DNA of 64,000 bases from Cephalopachus bancanus (lineage: Eukaryota > Chordata > Mammalia > Primates > Tarsiidae), in the NCBI GenBank assembly GCA_027257055.1, contig JAPVLO010000278.1:1116001-1180000 (forward strand), given 5' to 3'. Both the position numbers and the translations under genes were made by a program. The number at the start of each line of letters is the position of its first letter. Position 1 is the stretch's first letter. The notes below the pieces were generated by a model, which was given only the letters and a program-made list of their open reading frames with translations, was not told where the DNA came from and did not search any database. Positions 44,561 through 55,535 of this stretch are shown piece after piece.

Positions 44561-45684
44561 CTCCGGGCAACCTCTCAGGAGGCTGGGTGACCTGCAGTCC
44601 TTCCTGCAGAGGAACTCATGAGTCTGGCAGACACTGACTCAGGGGATCTGGAAGGTGCTGTGATGACCTCAGTCGCTTCAATGCCATTTCTGCCAGAGGA
44701 CACTCTACTGAGCCCTGCAGTTGTGGTGAGCCACATCTCTGAGCTGTGCCAGTAGGATGAGGATGGGTCCCATCCCCCATGTGATGCTGGCCTATGGCCA
44801 CCTAGGTCAATCTTGACCACCAGATCAGCCTCGGCAGGCTCAAGCACATGTGTGATGGAGATGCCTGGGAATTGTTGTCTCTCTGTATATTTTGTCTGAG
44901 TCCTGGAAGACTGGAACCTTTCAGTTTTTTTGTGAGCCAGACCATGAGTGTACACTGACTTATTTAGGGGCAGGGAAAGGTTGGGTCTTGGGCATAACTG
45001 GCTCACAGGGATGGATGACTCGTGGCACACCGGGAGCCCCCACCTGCAGCCCAGCCCATAGGTCCTTCCTGAAGAAGGAGGTGCCATCAGCAGACACAGC
45101 TTTCTTTTATCCTTTCATCCCAGGATCCTTGTTCTAAATTGGGAATGAGAAGAGAGAAAAAATAACCGACAGGCGGGCCCTGGACATGTGCTGTGCCCTG
45201 GGGAGGAGCTGTTCTCAATCTTCTGGTCTTGCTACTCCTCCACCCTGAGTCTAGAGACCGCAGAACTGAGGGTGGACACCAGCATCTCACGGGTCCCAAT
45301 CCCACAGCCAGTCTTTTCTGGCCAACACCGTGAGCTGCCTGGGAAATGGGTGCCCCTAACGTGTGGCCACCCTGGCGAACTTCCCTTGCTGACATTGCAG
45401 TGCACACAATTCCTGCGTGGCTTTTCATAGGCACATGCATGACCACCCTGGTAGAGTGCCTCTTCCTCAATACACGCCTTCTATGGACTCTGCACCCTGT
45501 TGGCTGCTCCCGGGTGCAGAGGCCTCACAACAGTGGATCCACAGCCCAGATACTCCCTGACAAGCTTAGTCCAGATTCCAGCATTTTGATCATGGGAGAA
45601 GCAGCAGCGTCACCCAGTGTGGCCCATCTCCTGCTGTCCCCAAACATCTGGGCTCCATTAAGCCCTAGTAGCAAGTGCTGTCAT
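44561..45684. other. Unique DNA, no gene seen
   Basis: Overlapping short frames (44575-45087 minus, 45087-45470 minus, 45346-45708 plus); none recognised. Confidence 0.38.
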
Positions 45685-46232
45685 CTACTGGGTGTAGACG
45701 AGCCCTAGACGCTGAGAGCTGTCCCCACTGGGTGTAGATGAACCCTGGACACTGAGAGCTGCCCCACTGGGTGTAGACAAGCCCAGACAAGAGCCATTCC
45801 CTTTGGGTGTAGATGAGCCCTAGACACTGAGAGCCATCCCATCTGGGTGTAGACAAGCCCTGGACACTAAGAGCCATTCCCTCTGGGTGTAGAAAAGAAT
45901 TGGACACTGAGAGCTGTCTCCTCTAGGTGTAGACAAGCCCTGGACACTGAAACCTGCCTCTTCTGGGTGTAGATGAGCCCTGGACACCAAGAGCCATCTC
46001 TACTGGGTGTAGACGAGCCTTGGACACTGAGAGCTGCCCTCTCTGGGTATAGACGAGCCCTAGACACTGAGAGCCATTCCCACTGGGTGTAGTTGAGCCC
46101 TTGATGCTGGGAGTTGTCCCTTTTGCATGTGGAAAATCCCTCAACATTGTAAGCCATCCCCACTGGGTATATATAAGCCATGAATACTTCGAGTTGTCCC
46201 CACTGGGTATGAATGAGCCCTGGACACTGTTC
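45685..46232. repeat. Minisatellite, 39-40-bp unit, ~14 copies
   Basis: The unit contains CTGGGTGTAGACGAGCCC, TGGACACTGAGAGC and a TGTCCCC/CATTCCC junction. Most copies are 39 bp, so a minus-strand frame (45867-46382) stays open with a 13-residue period of the LxYTQxGQLSVS type. That frame is a repeat product, not a supported gene. Confidence 0.92.
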
Positions 46233-47404
46233 TCGTCTGGTCCAGGATGGGAGCTCTATAGGCTCATAGCTCGGCCTATTGGCCCTATGAGGATGCTCAG
46301 ACCCTGGTGTCTGTGGTCTGAAGTCTTCCTGGACTTCCTGTTTTCTGTACCACTCAGTGCCATCACCTTCTCTCTCAGTCATTGTTTTTGTCTTTGGGCC
46401 TCTCTGGCCCCTGCCTCTGTCCTAGAAACACCTCAGCAGAAGGGCCCTGAATGTGCTTTGCAGACACAGTGGGAGTGGGCCAGATCTATCTAACTCCAGC
46501 TCAGATAGCGACTGATGGCTTTGCTTTTTTTCCTCTATTGTGAGATAGAGACCTCAGAGGGAGACCTGTGTCCACGAGCTGATGTCTACAGAGCTGGACT
46601 TGAGACAGGTGGGGTGATAACACAGGCTGCCTCAGAGCTAGAGTGACACCTTTCACAAAATAAACATGAGACATCTGCTTGCTATGCTGGCAAGGATGGT
46701 ATGGTTTGTTAATAACTGGAAAAATAAAAACACTTGAAAATGGGAAAAACAAACCACACAGGAGACCTGTTTCCAGCGTTCATAGTGCCAGAGCACCACT
46801 GGGAGGGGCCACCAGGTCTAGAGCATTCTGGATGCATGAATCCATCAGGCTCCATGAAGGCAGTGCTTGCCATTGGGAGAGCTCCCTTGTTGTTCAGAGA
46901 ATGCCCCAGCCCATGTTCCAAATGCAGAGCTGTGAGCCTGGGACAAAGCAGATACTGGCCTTCCCTGGGGGCTGGCAGAGCGCTCTGCGACGTCCGCACG
47001 GGAGCTGAGGTGCAGGCGCAGTCTGTGCCAAGCAGATCTGGGCTACTGGCTCCCACTTCCAGCAGGACCCACGCAAAGGACAGGTTCCGGTGGCCCGGGT
47101 TTGTGTAAATGTTTACTGTGATCTGAGGTCATTGCCACATCACTACATGGGCCTGAAAGTGAGCTGGCAAGTGACTGAAAGTGAGGCCTTAGGCAGCTAG
47201 TGTGTGGGGCCTGGAGGAGAAAAGCCCAGGCTGCAGGAAGGGAGGACCGAGTGCTGGGTTGTTGGTTTTGGACAGGGGCCCATGAAACCCAGACTGCCCT
47301 GGCTATAGTGCCCAGGCTCCCAGGAGATGCCCAAGAGGGCTGTGGGAGGAAGAGCTGCATCACGGAGGCCCTGCCCAGGACTGAGGGCCCAGGCAGTGGG
47401 GCTG
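46233..47404. other. Unique DNA, no gene seen
   Basis: Short overlapping frames. 46500-46760 is AT-richer. No repeat or gene recognised. Confidence 0.38.
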
Positions 47405-47722
47405 TAGATGCCCACCTGCCTGTCCACCCAGCCCTTCGCCTGGCCCTCTGCCCAGCCCTCCACTTGGCCCTGCACCCAGTCCTCCCCCTGACCCTTCCCT
47501 TGACCCTCTCTCCAGCCTTCCACCTGACCTTCCCCCGACCCTCCACCCAGTGCTCAAGGTGGCCCTCAACCTAACCTTCCCCCGACCCTTCACCAATCCT
47601 TCCCCAGCCTTCTCTACTCCCCATCCTTCCCCTGCCCTCCCTCCACCCTTTCCCTGACTCACCCCTCCTCCTGTCCCTCCTCTAGCCCACCGCCTGACCC
47701 TCCCTCCGGCCCTCCACCTGGC
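47405..47722. repeat. C-rich minisatellite, ~11-15-bp unit
   Basis: Repeated CCCTCCACCTGG/CCTTCCCCTGACC motifs with variable length. Frames on both strands (47197-47662 minus with a repetitive Gly/Arg/Glu/Trp pattern; 47200-47574 plus) are repeat products. Confidence 0.85.
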
Positions 47723-48040
47723 TGCTGTGGGCGTTGCTGCTGTTTGGTCATCACCCTTCCAAGTGTGCTCTCCTCAGGGAATGAGACGCCAGGGAGGGAA
47801 TAGGCTGGCACTCCTTGGCTAGTGTCTCTTGCCCAGGAGTGTAGGCCTCTGGTTGGTGCCACCTTCCCATGAGGCTGCGATTGAATCAGGTGGGTGGCAT
47901 GGGGGACAGGACACCTGCAGGTTGCATGTGCTGGGGGCTCCCCACGTCTGTCGTGTCTCCTCTCAGGGACTTCAGAAATTGTACCCTTCAGGTACCTACC
48001 ATGAGAGACACATGGTGAGGGAGTGCACGTGTGCATGCAT
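47723..48040. other. Unique DNA, no gene seen
   Basis: No feature recognised. Confidence 0.35.
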
Positions 48041-48225
48041 GAGCATGCACATGTGAGTGTGTGTGGATGTGTGAGTGGGCACTTGTGTGCCTTTTACATG
48101 TGTGAAAATGTGCATACAGTGCGCACACATGTGACTGTATACTCATATGCATACGTATGATATGTGTGCATACATACACATGCATGTGGACACATGTGTG
48201 TACACATGTCAGTGTGTGTGGTGTC

Positions 48226-48268
<43 letters not shown>
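48041..48268. repeat. TG/CATG-rich repeat ending in a pure (GT)19 run
   Basis: Imperfect TGTG/CACATG/CATACA repeats from 48041, then an uninterrupted GT run at 48231-48268 (19 units). Confidence 0.92.
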
Positions 48269-48271
<3 letters not shown>

Positions 48272-48518
48272 AAGACAAGGCATGGCCCAGCCTATGGGCA
48301 GTGGTACTGCTAGGTTCTGGGTGTGAGTGGTGTTCTGTTGTTTTCATCATTGCTGTTTTAGGGATGGTGGTTGGGGTGGTACCAGGAGTTGCCTGGGAGA
48401 CTGTGGTGGAAGGAGCCCATCCATTCTTGTCCCTGCCTGGCTGTGTCAGAATCACACTGTTGGACAGTGTCTGGATTCCAGTCCATGGCAGTGAGACCTA
48501 TGTTTCTTGGCGTGCTGC

Positions 48519-48872
48519 TCTGTCTCTCTCTTTTTCTCTTTCTCTCCCTGTCTCTTTCTCTCCCTGTCTCTTTCTCTGTCTTCATTTATCTCTATCTCTC
48601 TGCCTCTGCCTGTCTCTGTCTGTCTGTATCATTCTGTCTCTCTCTCTCTCCCTCTCTCTATCACTCTCTCTCTGTCTCCATTTCTGTCTCTTTGTCTCTG
48701 TGTCTTGGCATCTGTCTCTCTCTCTGTCTCTCCCCATCTGGGTCTTTTTGCTCTGTATCTCTTCATCTCTGACTCTCTCTCTCTCTCTCCTCATCTCTGT
48801 CTCTTTCTCTCCCCATCTCTCTTTGTCTCTGTGTCTCTCCATCTTTCTTTTTCTCCATCTCCATCTCTCCAG
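48519..48872. repeat. (TCTC/TCTG)n simple repeat
   Basis: About 350 bases of TCTCTG, TCTCTT and TCTCCC units, pyrimidine-dominated. The 133-244-codon Ser/Leu-rich plus frames and the Arg/Glu/Asp-rich minus frames (48358-48960) are translations of it. Confidence 0.93.
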
Positions 48873-49667
48873 CCCCCTTCCCACTCACTAGGGCCACGCT
48901 CCTCCCCTTCCTCCCTACCCAGCTTCTCATCTCTGACTCAGCAGGAACAGAATGCAGCATGGAGCCCTGGGGCGGTTTGGACTCACTGGCTTCTCTTCAT
49001 AATCTCCCCTCTTGTCTCTCCTTCACCTTTTTAGTCTTGCAAGTCAGGGTTACCACTGTGTGATTGCAAGAAACAACCAGTAACTAATGTCCCAACTGAA
49101 GAGGGAATGTGACAAGCACCTATTAATCTCAGCTGTTCCAGCATCAACCTTCTGTCTCTACCCAGGTCTCCCGCAAAGGCACTGACTGAGCCAACCCCTG
49201 GGACAAACATGGTTTTGTGAATTGACCATGTGCCCCTTCTGTGGTTCACCAGGGCTGTGACCTGACACTGGCGGCTGAGTAAGGAGAAAGATTTGCCTGC
49301 GTGGGGATAACGTGTCCTCCTCTCACTCCAGCACCTTCCACAGAGGATGGCATTGGACCTGATGTTCGGTGGGAGTGGTCTCGAGGGTTCTTGAAGAGAC
49401 TGCGAATGCCCTTTAATTCAAGTCAGCCTTCCTGCGTGCAATGGAGAGCATCTCCTCCATGGCGCAGTGGAGCACCTAGGAAAGAGAGGTGGTCTGTCCA
49501 ACACACTGCAGGGGCAGACATGCAGGCTCCTGAGGATCTGCCTGTTTCTTACAACATTGTCCACACAGAGACCCATGTCTGGAGTGCTGGCTGGGATTGA
49601 GCAACTGGCTTGAATCTCTATAGCTCCGTGAAGGAAGCAGCAGTCCCCAGGGCTGGCCCCACTCACG
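48873..49667. other. Unique DNA, no gene seen
   Basis: Overlapping frames at 49301-49600 plus and 49418-49666 minus; no family recognised. Confidence 0.38.
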
Positions 49668-49738
49668 TCTCAGCCATGTGATCTAGGTGTGCTGCTCACT
49701 CTCTGAGCCTCCATTTCCTCAGGTGTCCAAGGACAAGG
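49668..49738 (+). mobile_element. MIR SINE fragment, plus strand
   Basis: CCATGTGATCTAGGTGTGCT followed by CTCTCTGAGCCTCCATTTCC and TCAGGTGTCC matches the MIR middle segment (GTGTGACCTTGGGCAAG...CTCTCTGAGCCTCAGTTTCCTCATCTG). Confidence 0.5.
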
Positions 49739-50504
49739 AGCTTACCAACTTCTGGGATTGCAGAGGGGCCTCCACCCATGCAGGTGAAGGGCCCCCAGAG
49801 GCAAGGTGCAAGATGTGATCTGAGGGTCGCATGACAGAGCCTTGAAGTGTTGAAGCATGACGCAAGTTTGAGCTGTGCTCTCGTTCTGGGCCTGTGACCT
49901 GCTGTGGTGTGTGTGTACATATGTGAAGTGTGCTGGTGTGTCCGTATGCACCCGCCAGCTTCCCGCCCTCTGGCACGTACACACTTGGGTGGCTGTACCT
50001 GAATGGGCAGGCCCAGGGGCCAGGTGTTTGGTGCCTCTGTGGAATTTGTCTCTGTAGAGGTGATTCAGCGGCCAGGACTCAGCCCAGAGTGAGGGGGTGG
50101 AGGCAGAGCCGCATGCCGCCCGGGCAGGCCCTGCTGTCGTTCAGAGGTCTGCCCTAACATTTCTAGCATCTCTCAAAGGCTTGCAGCATCTGAGTCCTGG
50201 AAGTAAACAGCCGGGAGATCTCACCCAGGTCCACCATGCCAGGCATCTGGGTATGAAGTCTGGGTCCTGAACCCTGCCAGACCCACACCTGCCCTGCCAT
50301 CTAGACACCCGCGCTGGTCAGTTTGCCAGCTCCCTGCACCCCTTCCTTGACCCCAGGTCTGCCCACCCAAGTTGGATGCAAGACCAACACGGCACCACCT
50401 CAGCACCATTGAAAGCACAGAGCCGAAGCGTGAGATGCAGTCACACAATGCTCTGTAGCGTGTCTCATCCCATCCACAGGACAGTGAGCCCGTGCTATGA
50501 AGGT
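49739..50504. other. Unique DNA, no gene seen
   Basis: Overlapping frames on both strands; none recognised. Confidence 0.35.
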
Positions 50505-50562
50505 CCTGGTTACAGTGAGAAAACTGTGGCTTGCACAAGCCAGGTCCAGGGACTCACAGATT
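50505..50562 (-). mobile_element. Possible MIR scrap, minus strand
   Basis: GTGAGAAAACTGTGGCTTGC then ACAAGCCAGGTCCAGG is like the reverse MIR core. Very short. Confidence 0.3.
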
Positions 50563-51581
50563 CTGGGGGCAGGACAATGGGTGCTGGGGCTGAGTTCCGT
50601 GGCAAGTTCAGAGGGAAGAACCACAGCCCATGGCCTCCTGCTTGATGGCACTATTGCCACTAACAGGCACATGGGTCAGAAGCCCCATCCACACTTGGCC
50701 CCAATGGGCCTTCCCTGTGGCTTCTTGGCCTGCGCTGTGCTGTGAAGTAGGTTGTGGGCATGGGACAGGCATTGCTCTTGGTGGGAGGTGGGGAGGGCTT
50801 GGTACTGGCCCTGTCTCCAGTCACTCCCGGGCCCTGGTCTGTCCCTGCTTGGGCATTTAGGGATCTTCTCTGGGCTTCTTCCTCATCCACCCCTGTCTGT
50901 CTCCTCCACTTCCAAGTACTGCCCAGGAGATCTGACTGCCCTCTGACCCCCTGGACCCTTCTCCCAGACACAATTATTTGCATTTGGTGGGTGGCACTCA
51001 GGTGAGCAGAAATCTCAGCCCCTTCAGGAACAAATGCCCTGCGCAATTTCCCCTTACTCTGCTCGTGGTTCACAAAGCCTTCATTTGTGCAGAGCACATA
51101 GGATCTCTGATTCGTTAAGGAGGTGGGAGTTTTGACGCTTCTCTGCACACTCAGATATTTACTTGGGAAACTGGAGAACAGACAGAAATTTCAAACTCTC
51201 ATTAACGGGCAACTTTAAAGCCTGGGGGCCACCACCCTTTAAGTGGTTGTGTTTCTCCAAGATTGACCCTTGAGCTAATACTTCTTGGAGGATTGCCTAT
51301 ATTTCCTGGGCTGACGTCCCATCCACTGTTTGATATTGATATCACACCAAGGTGGATCCACCACTGGAGAGGCTGGTGGTGTTGTGCTGACCAGATGGCT
51401 GGCTGCTGTGCTGGCTCTGCTTTTCCCCTACCTGATAAAATGAGCCTGCTTGTCTTCACCTCTTTGCCTTGTCTCCCTCATTGGAACGTGAGCTCTGAGT
51501 GATAGAGAAGGGGCCATGTTGCTCACTGTGTCCTCAGCAGCTAGCCTTACTTATGGTAAGTGTTCCTTAAATATCCACTTA
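50563..51581. other. Unique DNA, no gene seen
   Basis: A 162-codon minus frame (50660-51148) of ordinary composition has no domain and overlaps plus frames. Nothing supported. Confidence 0.38.
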
Positions 51582-52735
51582 ATGGATGGATGGAGGGATA
51601 GCTGGGAATATGGATAGATGGATGGACATACAAATGCATAAATGGGCATATGGATAGATAAATAGATGTATGAATGGATAAATAGACATATGGATGGATA
51701 AATAGACATATGGATAGGTGGACAGATGGATTCATAGATGAAATATGGATGCATAGATGGACATATGGATAGATGGAATAATGAATGGATGAATGAATGG
51801 ATTGATGGACATATAGATGGATAGATGGATGTATGAATGGATAGATGGATAAATGGATGGATGGATGGATGGATGGATGGATGGATGGATAGATGGATGA
51901 ACATATGTATAGATAGATAGACATATGGGTGGATAAGTGTATGTACAGATGGATAGATGGATATATGGATGGATTGATGGACATATGAATGCATAGATAT
52001 ATGGATGGATGAATAGACATATGGATGAATAGATAAACATATGGATGGATAAGTGGATGTACAGATAGATAGATGGATGTGTGGATGGATAAGTGGACTT
52101 ATGAATGCATAGATAGACATATAAATGCATGGATGGACATACAGATGCATGGATGGATGGATGGATAGACATATGGATGGATAGATAAACATATGGATGG
52201 ATAGGTGGATGTGTGGATGGATAAGTGGTTTTATGAATGCATAAATGGACATACAAATGCGTGGATGGACATACAGGTGCATGGATGAATAGACATATAG
52301 ATGATAGATGGATGTCCAGATGAATAGATGGATATATGGATGAATAGATGGATGTATATATGGATGGATAGATGGGCAGATGGGTAAATAGATGGAAGTA
52401 TGGATGAATAGATGAATGTATGGATGGATAGATGGATGCACAAATGGATAAATAGATGTACAGATGGTTAGATGGATGTATGAATGGATAGATGAACACA
52501 TGGAGGAATGGATGGACATATGGATGTATGGATGTATGGATAGACAGTTATATGAATAGATACATGGATTTGCAGATGAATAGATGGATGTATGGATGGA
52601 TAGATGAACATATGGATAGATAGGTGGAATACAGATGAATAGAAGGATATACAGATGCAAAGATGGATATGTGGATGCATGGATACACACATGGATGGAT
52701 GAGTGGACATATGGATGATAGATGGACATGCAGTT
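51582..52735. repeat. (GGAT)n-derived tetranucleotide array, ~1.15 kb
   Basis: A long array of GGAT, AGAT and ACAT units (GGATGGATAGATGGACATAT-type). The longest pure GGAT run is at 51853-51890. The minus strand carries a 400-codon frame of Ile/His/Pro/Ser repeats, and other minus frames overlap it, because CATC/TATC/CATA tetramers rarely form stops in any frame. It is not a gene. Confidence 0.95.
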
Positions 52736-52844
52736 GGGTATTTCAGGACACACAGAACTAGTTTCAGTTTCCTAACCTGTTTATACTTTTTGCTGTTTTT
52801 AGTTAACTAGGGACATGTCACTAGGGACATGTAGTTATTTTCAT
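52736..52844. other. Short unique segment
   Basis: Contains a direct repeat of ACTAGGGACATGT at about 52806-52832. Nothing else. Confidence 0.35.
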
Positions 52845-52935
52845 AAATCCTCCCACTAAACCTTTGCAATGTTACTACTATGTCATTTGAAGACTGAGGC
52901 CCAGAGAAATCAGGGCATCTTTCCCACTTAGTGTA
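52845..52935 (-). mobile_element. MIR SINE fragment, minus strand
   Basis: AAATCCTCCCACTAAACCTT, a TTACTACTATGTC segment and GAAGACTGAGGCCCAGAGAA resemble reverse MIR (AATCCTCACAACAACCCT...GAAACTGAGGCACAGAGA). Confidence 0.5.
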
Positions 52936-53495
52936 GTCCCCAATAGACATGCAGGCAGCAACACACTGAACGATGATGTCAAGGAAACTCTTGCCCCCGA
53001 CACCTGCAAGTGGATTGGGATTCATAGCTTGGCCTCCATTCAGGGAAATGACAGCAGCTACTAGATACAACCTGCTAGCCCCTATAGCCCCACTTGTGCC
53101 TTCAGGTCCTCTGTCCCCAGTCGCACCATCCCTTCAGCAGTACATGCACCCCTCTGTGGCCATAGAATGGAACCTATGGTTCAGAGCGACCCACTTGGCT
53201 TTCCTCACTTGACGGCAACCAGGACAACTGTGCAGGGAGGAGGAGTTTAACCCGTTAGACTCCAGGCACTGCTCTGCAGTAGAGACCATCTCACCAAGTT
53301 GACCTGGAGTTCCTCAGGTAGGGCCAGCACTGAGGACCTCAGATCCTGACTTTTTTTAAAAGCAGGATTTATTAAGAGGACAGAAAATCTCCCACAGTGG
53401 GAAGGGACCCGAGGGGGTTGCCCAGATCCTGATTTTAATATTTTGGTCTCCAAATGTAGTTGTACCTGCCATCACAGAATAAGCTTGCCTGATGG
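52936..53495. other. Unique DNA, no gene seen
   Basis: Short frames only. Confidence 0.35.
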
Positions 53496-53509
53496 AGAGA
53501 GCATTTTTT

Positions 53510-53801
53510 TTTTCTTTTTTTTTGAGTTGGAGTCTCACTCCATCACCCAGACTAGAGTGCAGTGGCCACTCCCGGCCACCGCAGCCTCTACCTGCTGGGT
53601 TCCAGTGATCCTTCCACCTCAGCCTTCCGAGTAGCTGGAACTACAGGCGTGCGCTACCACGCCTGGCTAATTTTTTGATTTATTGTAGAGATGAGGTCTC
53701 GCCAAGTTGCCCAGGCGGGTCTCGAACCCGCGGGCTCAGGCAATTCACTCACCTCAGCCTCCCAAGGCGCGGGATTACAGGCTGAGCCACCGAGCCCAGC
53801 T
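53510..53801 (-). mobile_element. Young lineage-specific Alu, minus strand, 14-bp TSD
   Basis: Full-length dimeric Alu with a T-rich tail and both arms. The target-site duplication AGAGAGCATTTTT (53496 onward and 53802 onward) is the longest and cleanest in the window, and it ends in T as expected for L1-endonuclease priming. The left arm carries the intact GCGGGTTCGAGACCCGC hairpin on the element strand. Best candidate for the most recent insertion here. Confidence 0.96.
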
Positions 53802-53815
53802 AGAGAGCATTTTTT

Positions 53816-54035
53816 CTTTCTACATGTCTACGAAGGTACACTTTTATGGATGTGAGTCCCATTGCCAGACACATTGCCAATACTGACTTACATATGCAAG
53901 CAGTAATGCACTAAGTGCAAATATTTAGCATGTACAACAATTTTAAGGAATCCAGTTTAGGTGCTTTATTTTTTACTATACCAGAATATCATCAGAAACA
54001 CACACACACACACACACACCCCAAATTGAAAATAC
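53816..54035. other. AT-rich unique DNA with (CA)10
   Basis: Possibly an old LINE remnant. The CA run is 53999-54019. No gene. Confidence 0.4.
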
Positions 54036-54130
54036 CCAGACTGCTCTTGATTTCTGGAAGCCTTTCATAGTATCCCTCACAGAACAATTTTTGCATACAG
54101 CAGGTTTTTAATATATGTTTTGTTGATGAG
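54036..54130 (+). mobile_element. L2 3'-end scrap, plus strand
   Basis: GCATACAGCAGGTTTTTAAT followed by ATATGTTTTGTTGATGAGG resembles the L2 terminus ('catagtaggtgctcaataaatgtttgttgaatga'). A GGAAGGAAG purine run follows at 54131-54172. Confidence 0.45.
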
Positions 54131-54324
54131 GAAAGGAAGGAAGAAAGAAGGAGGGAGGAGGGAGAAAAGAAGTTAGCTTAGAGCTCCTATGCTCTGTTTT
54201 CACTGTTTCCCTCATCTTTTTTGGTGGCCTTACTGATAGATCAGCACAGCTGTTGGGGCTCTAACTCAACTGGGTGGAGGCGAGTTCTTGCCTTGTCTCC
54301 TCTAGGGCATATTGGGGAAAGTAC

Positions 54325-54535
54325 TGTCTCGTAGTGATTTAGGGCACAGGCTCTGGATCGGACGGACCTGATGTACGGTCTGACCCCATCAGCGCACTTG
54401 ACCTCACTAAGCCTCAGTGTCCTCATCTATAAGCCTGAGAATAACACCACCAACCTCACGTGTCATGCGGAGGATTTGACTAGTTGGTACATGTGCTTGG
54501 TCAGCAGGATATGGTATTGGGGCTCAAAAAAAGTA
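54325..54535 (+). mobile_element. MIR SINE, plus strand
   Basis: GTAGTGATTTAGGGCACAGG, CTCTGGATCGGACGGACCTG, GCACTTGACCTCACTAAGCC and TCAGTGTCCTCATCTATAAG follow the MIR head and core, with ACGTGTCATGCGGAGGATTT near the tail. Confidence 0.65.
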
Positions 54536-55535
54536 GCTCCTGTTAACAAAGAGGAATAATCAACACATAAATACTTAGAAAATGCACAAACGGTATGAAA
54601 ATGTAGTGCATTATTACGGAATTATTATTAGCTGCGTCAGACGTGACCTTTATCCATAAGAGTTCATCATTCTTAACGGCAAAAGTCCTCCTGCGTTTAC
54701 AGGGGAGTCTCCTGTCCTGATGTAGCTAGCGTCTGCTCCGACAAGCTGTGACGCTGTGCTACGCTGGAGCACAGTGGAGTCACCAGCCAGTTAGTCCTCG
54801 GCAGGCGGGGCTGCTTCAGCTGGAGCTCCCTCGGGGAAGGGTGATTGGGAGTAGACTGGGAGATGTACTTGGACCCCAGGCAGTAGGAGCCAGAGAGGGC
54901 TCTGGAACAGGAATTATGGGGCAGTGGTGAGGCTGGAGGAGGCTGGAGACTGCGTGGGTGGGAGGACTCTGTGCGAGAAGGCTGCTGGTCATCTCCCCCA
55001 GAAGCAAACCAGACAGACCAGGATGAGTCCCTCGGTCCCAGGTCCAGCATCAACCTCACGTGGACCCAAACCCCTGCCTGCTAAAGATGCCTGTGTGGGT
55101 GCCCACTTCTGGTCTAGGAGAAAGGATTCCGATCCTTCTCCCAGACACCTCTGCACAGGAGGCCCACAGAGGGGACCAGTGTCCAGTGGGTTTGTCTTGT
55201 GGGATCTGCCCACCGCTTGGCCCTTTGTCTGCACTAGGGGCAGGGGCACTGCTGAGCTTGAGGCTCCCACAAACCCTAACACTGGTGACTTTGTGCCTGA
55301 TGACTCAGATGAAGAATCAAGTGTACACTGACTGGAATGAGGATCTCAGACCAGAAGGCCCTTGAGCGCACCTCTTTCCTCACAGATGTAGTCCCTGCAG
55401 ATCCCCCAAACTCGGTGACTGGCACCATGTACCGTACACCACTAGAAGCCTGGGAGCCCGTCTAGTCTCTATCTTGCTACTCGGTGCCTCTGACCCTGCA
55501 CAAATGTGTCCTAAACACCTCTGTGAGCCCACCCT
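54536..55535. other. Unique DNA, no gene seen
   Basis: A 135-codon plus frame (54924-55331) overlaps another plus frame and two minus frames. It ends with an acidic stretch (DDSDEESSVH), but I recognise no family. Confidence 0.38.

Noticed and set aside
45867..46382. 171-codon minus frame with a 13-residue repeat
   Set aside because: Translation of the 39-bp minisatellite; broken where units are 40 bp.
48157..49034. Frames of 244, 175 and 133 codons around 48.5 kb
   Set aside because: Translations of GT and TCTC simple repeats.
51551..52753. 400-codon minus frame rich in Ile, His, Pro and Ser
   Set aside because: It is a direct translation of the GGAT-type tetranucleotide array; other minus frames overlap it as expected from stop-poor repeats, and it has no domain.
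53510..53801. tRNA gene suggested by T-arm-like sequence in the Alu
   Set aside because: No acceptor stem, D-arm or anticodon arm; the T-arm look-alike lies within an Alu left arm.
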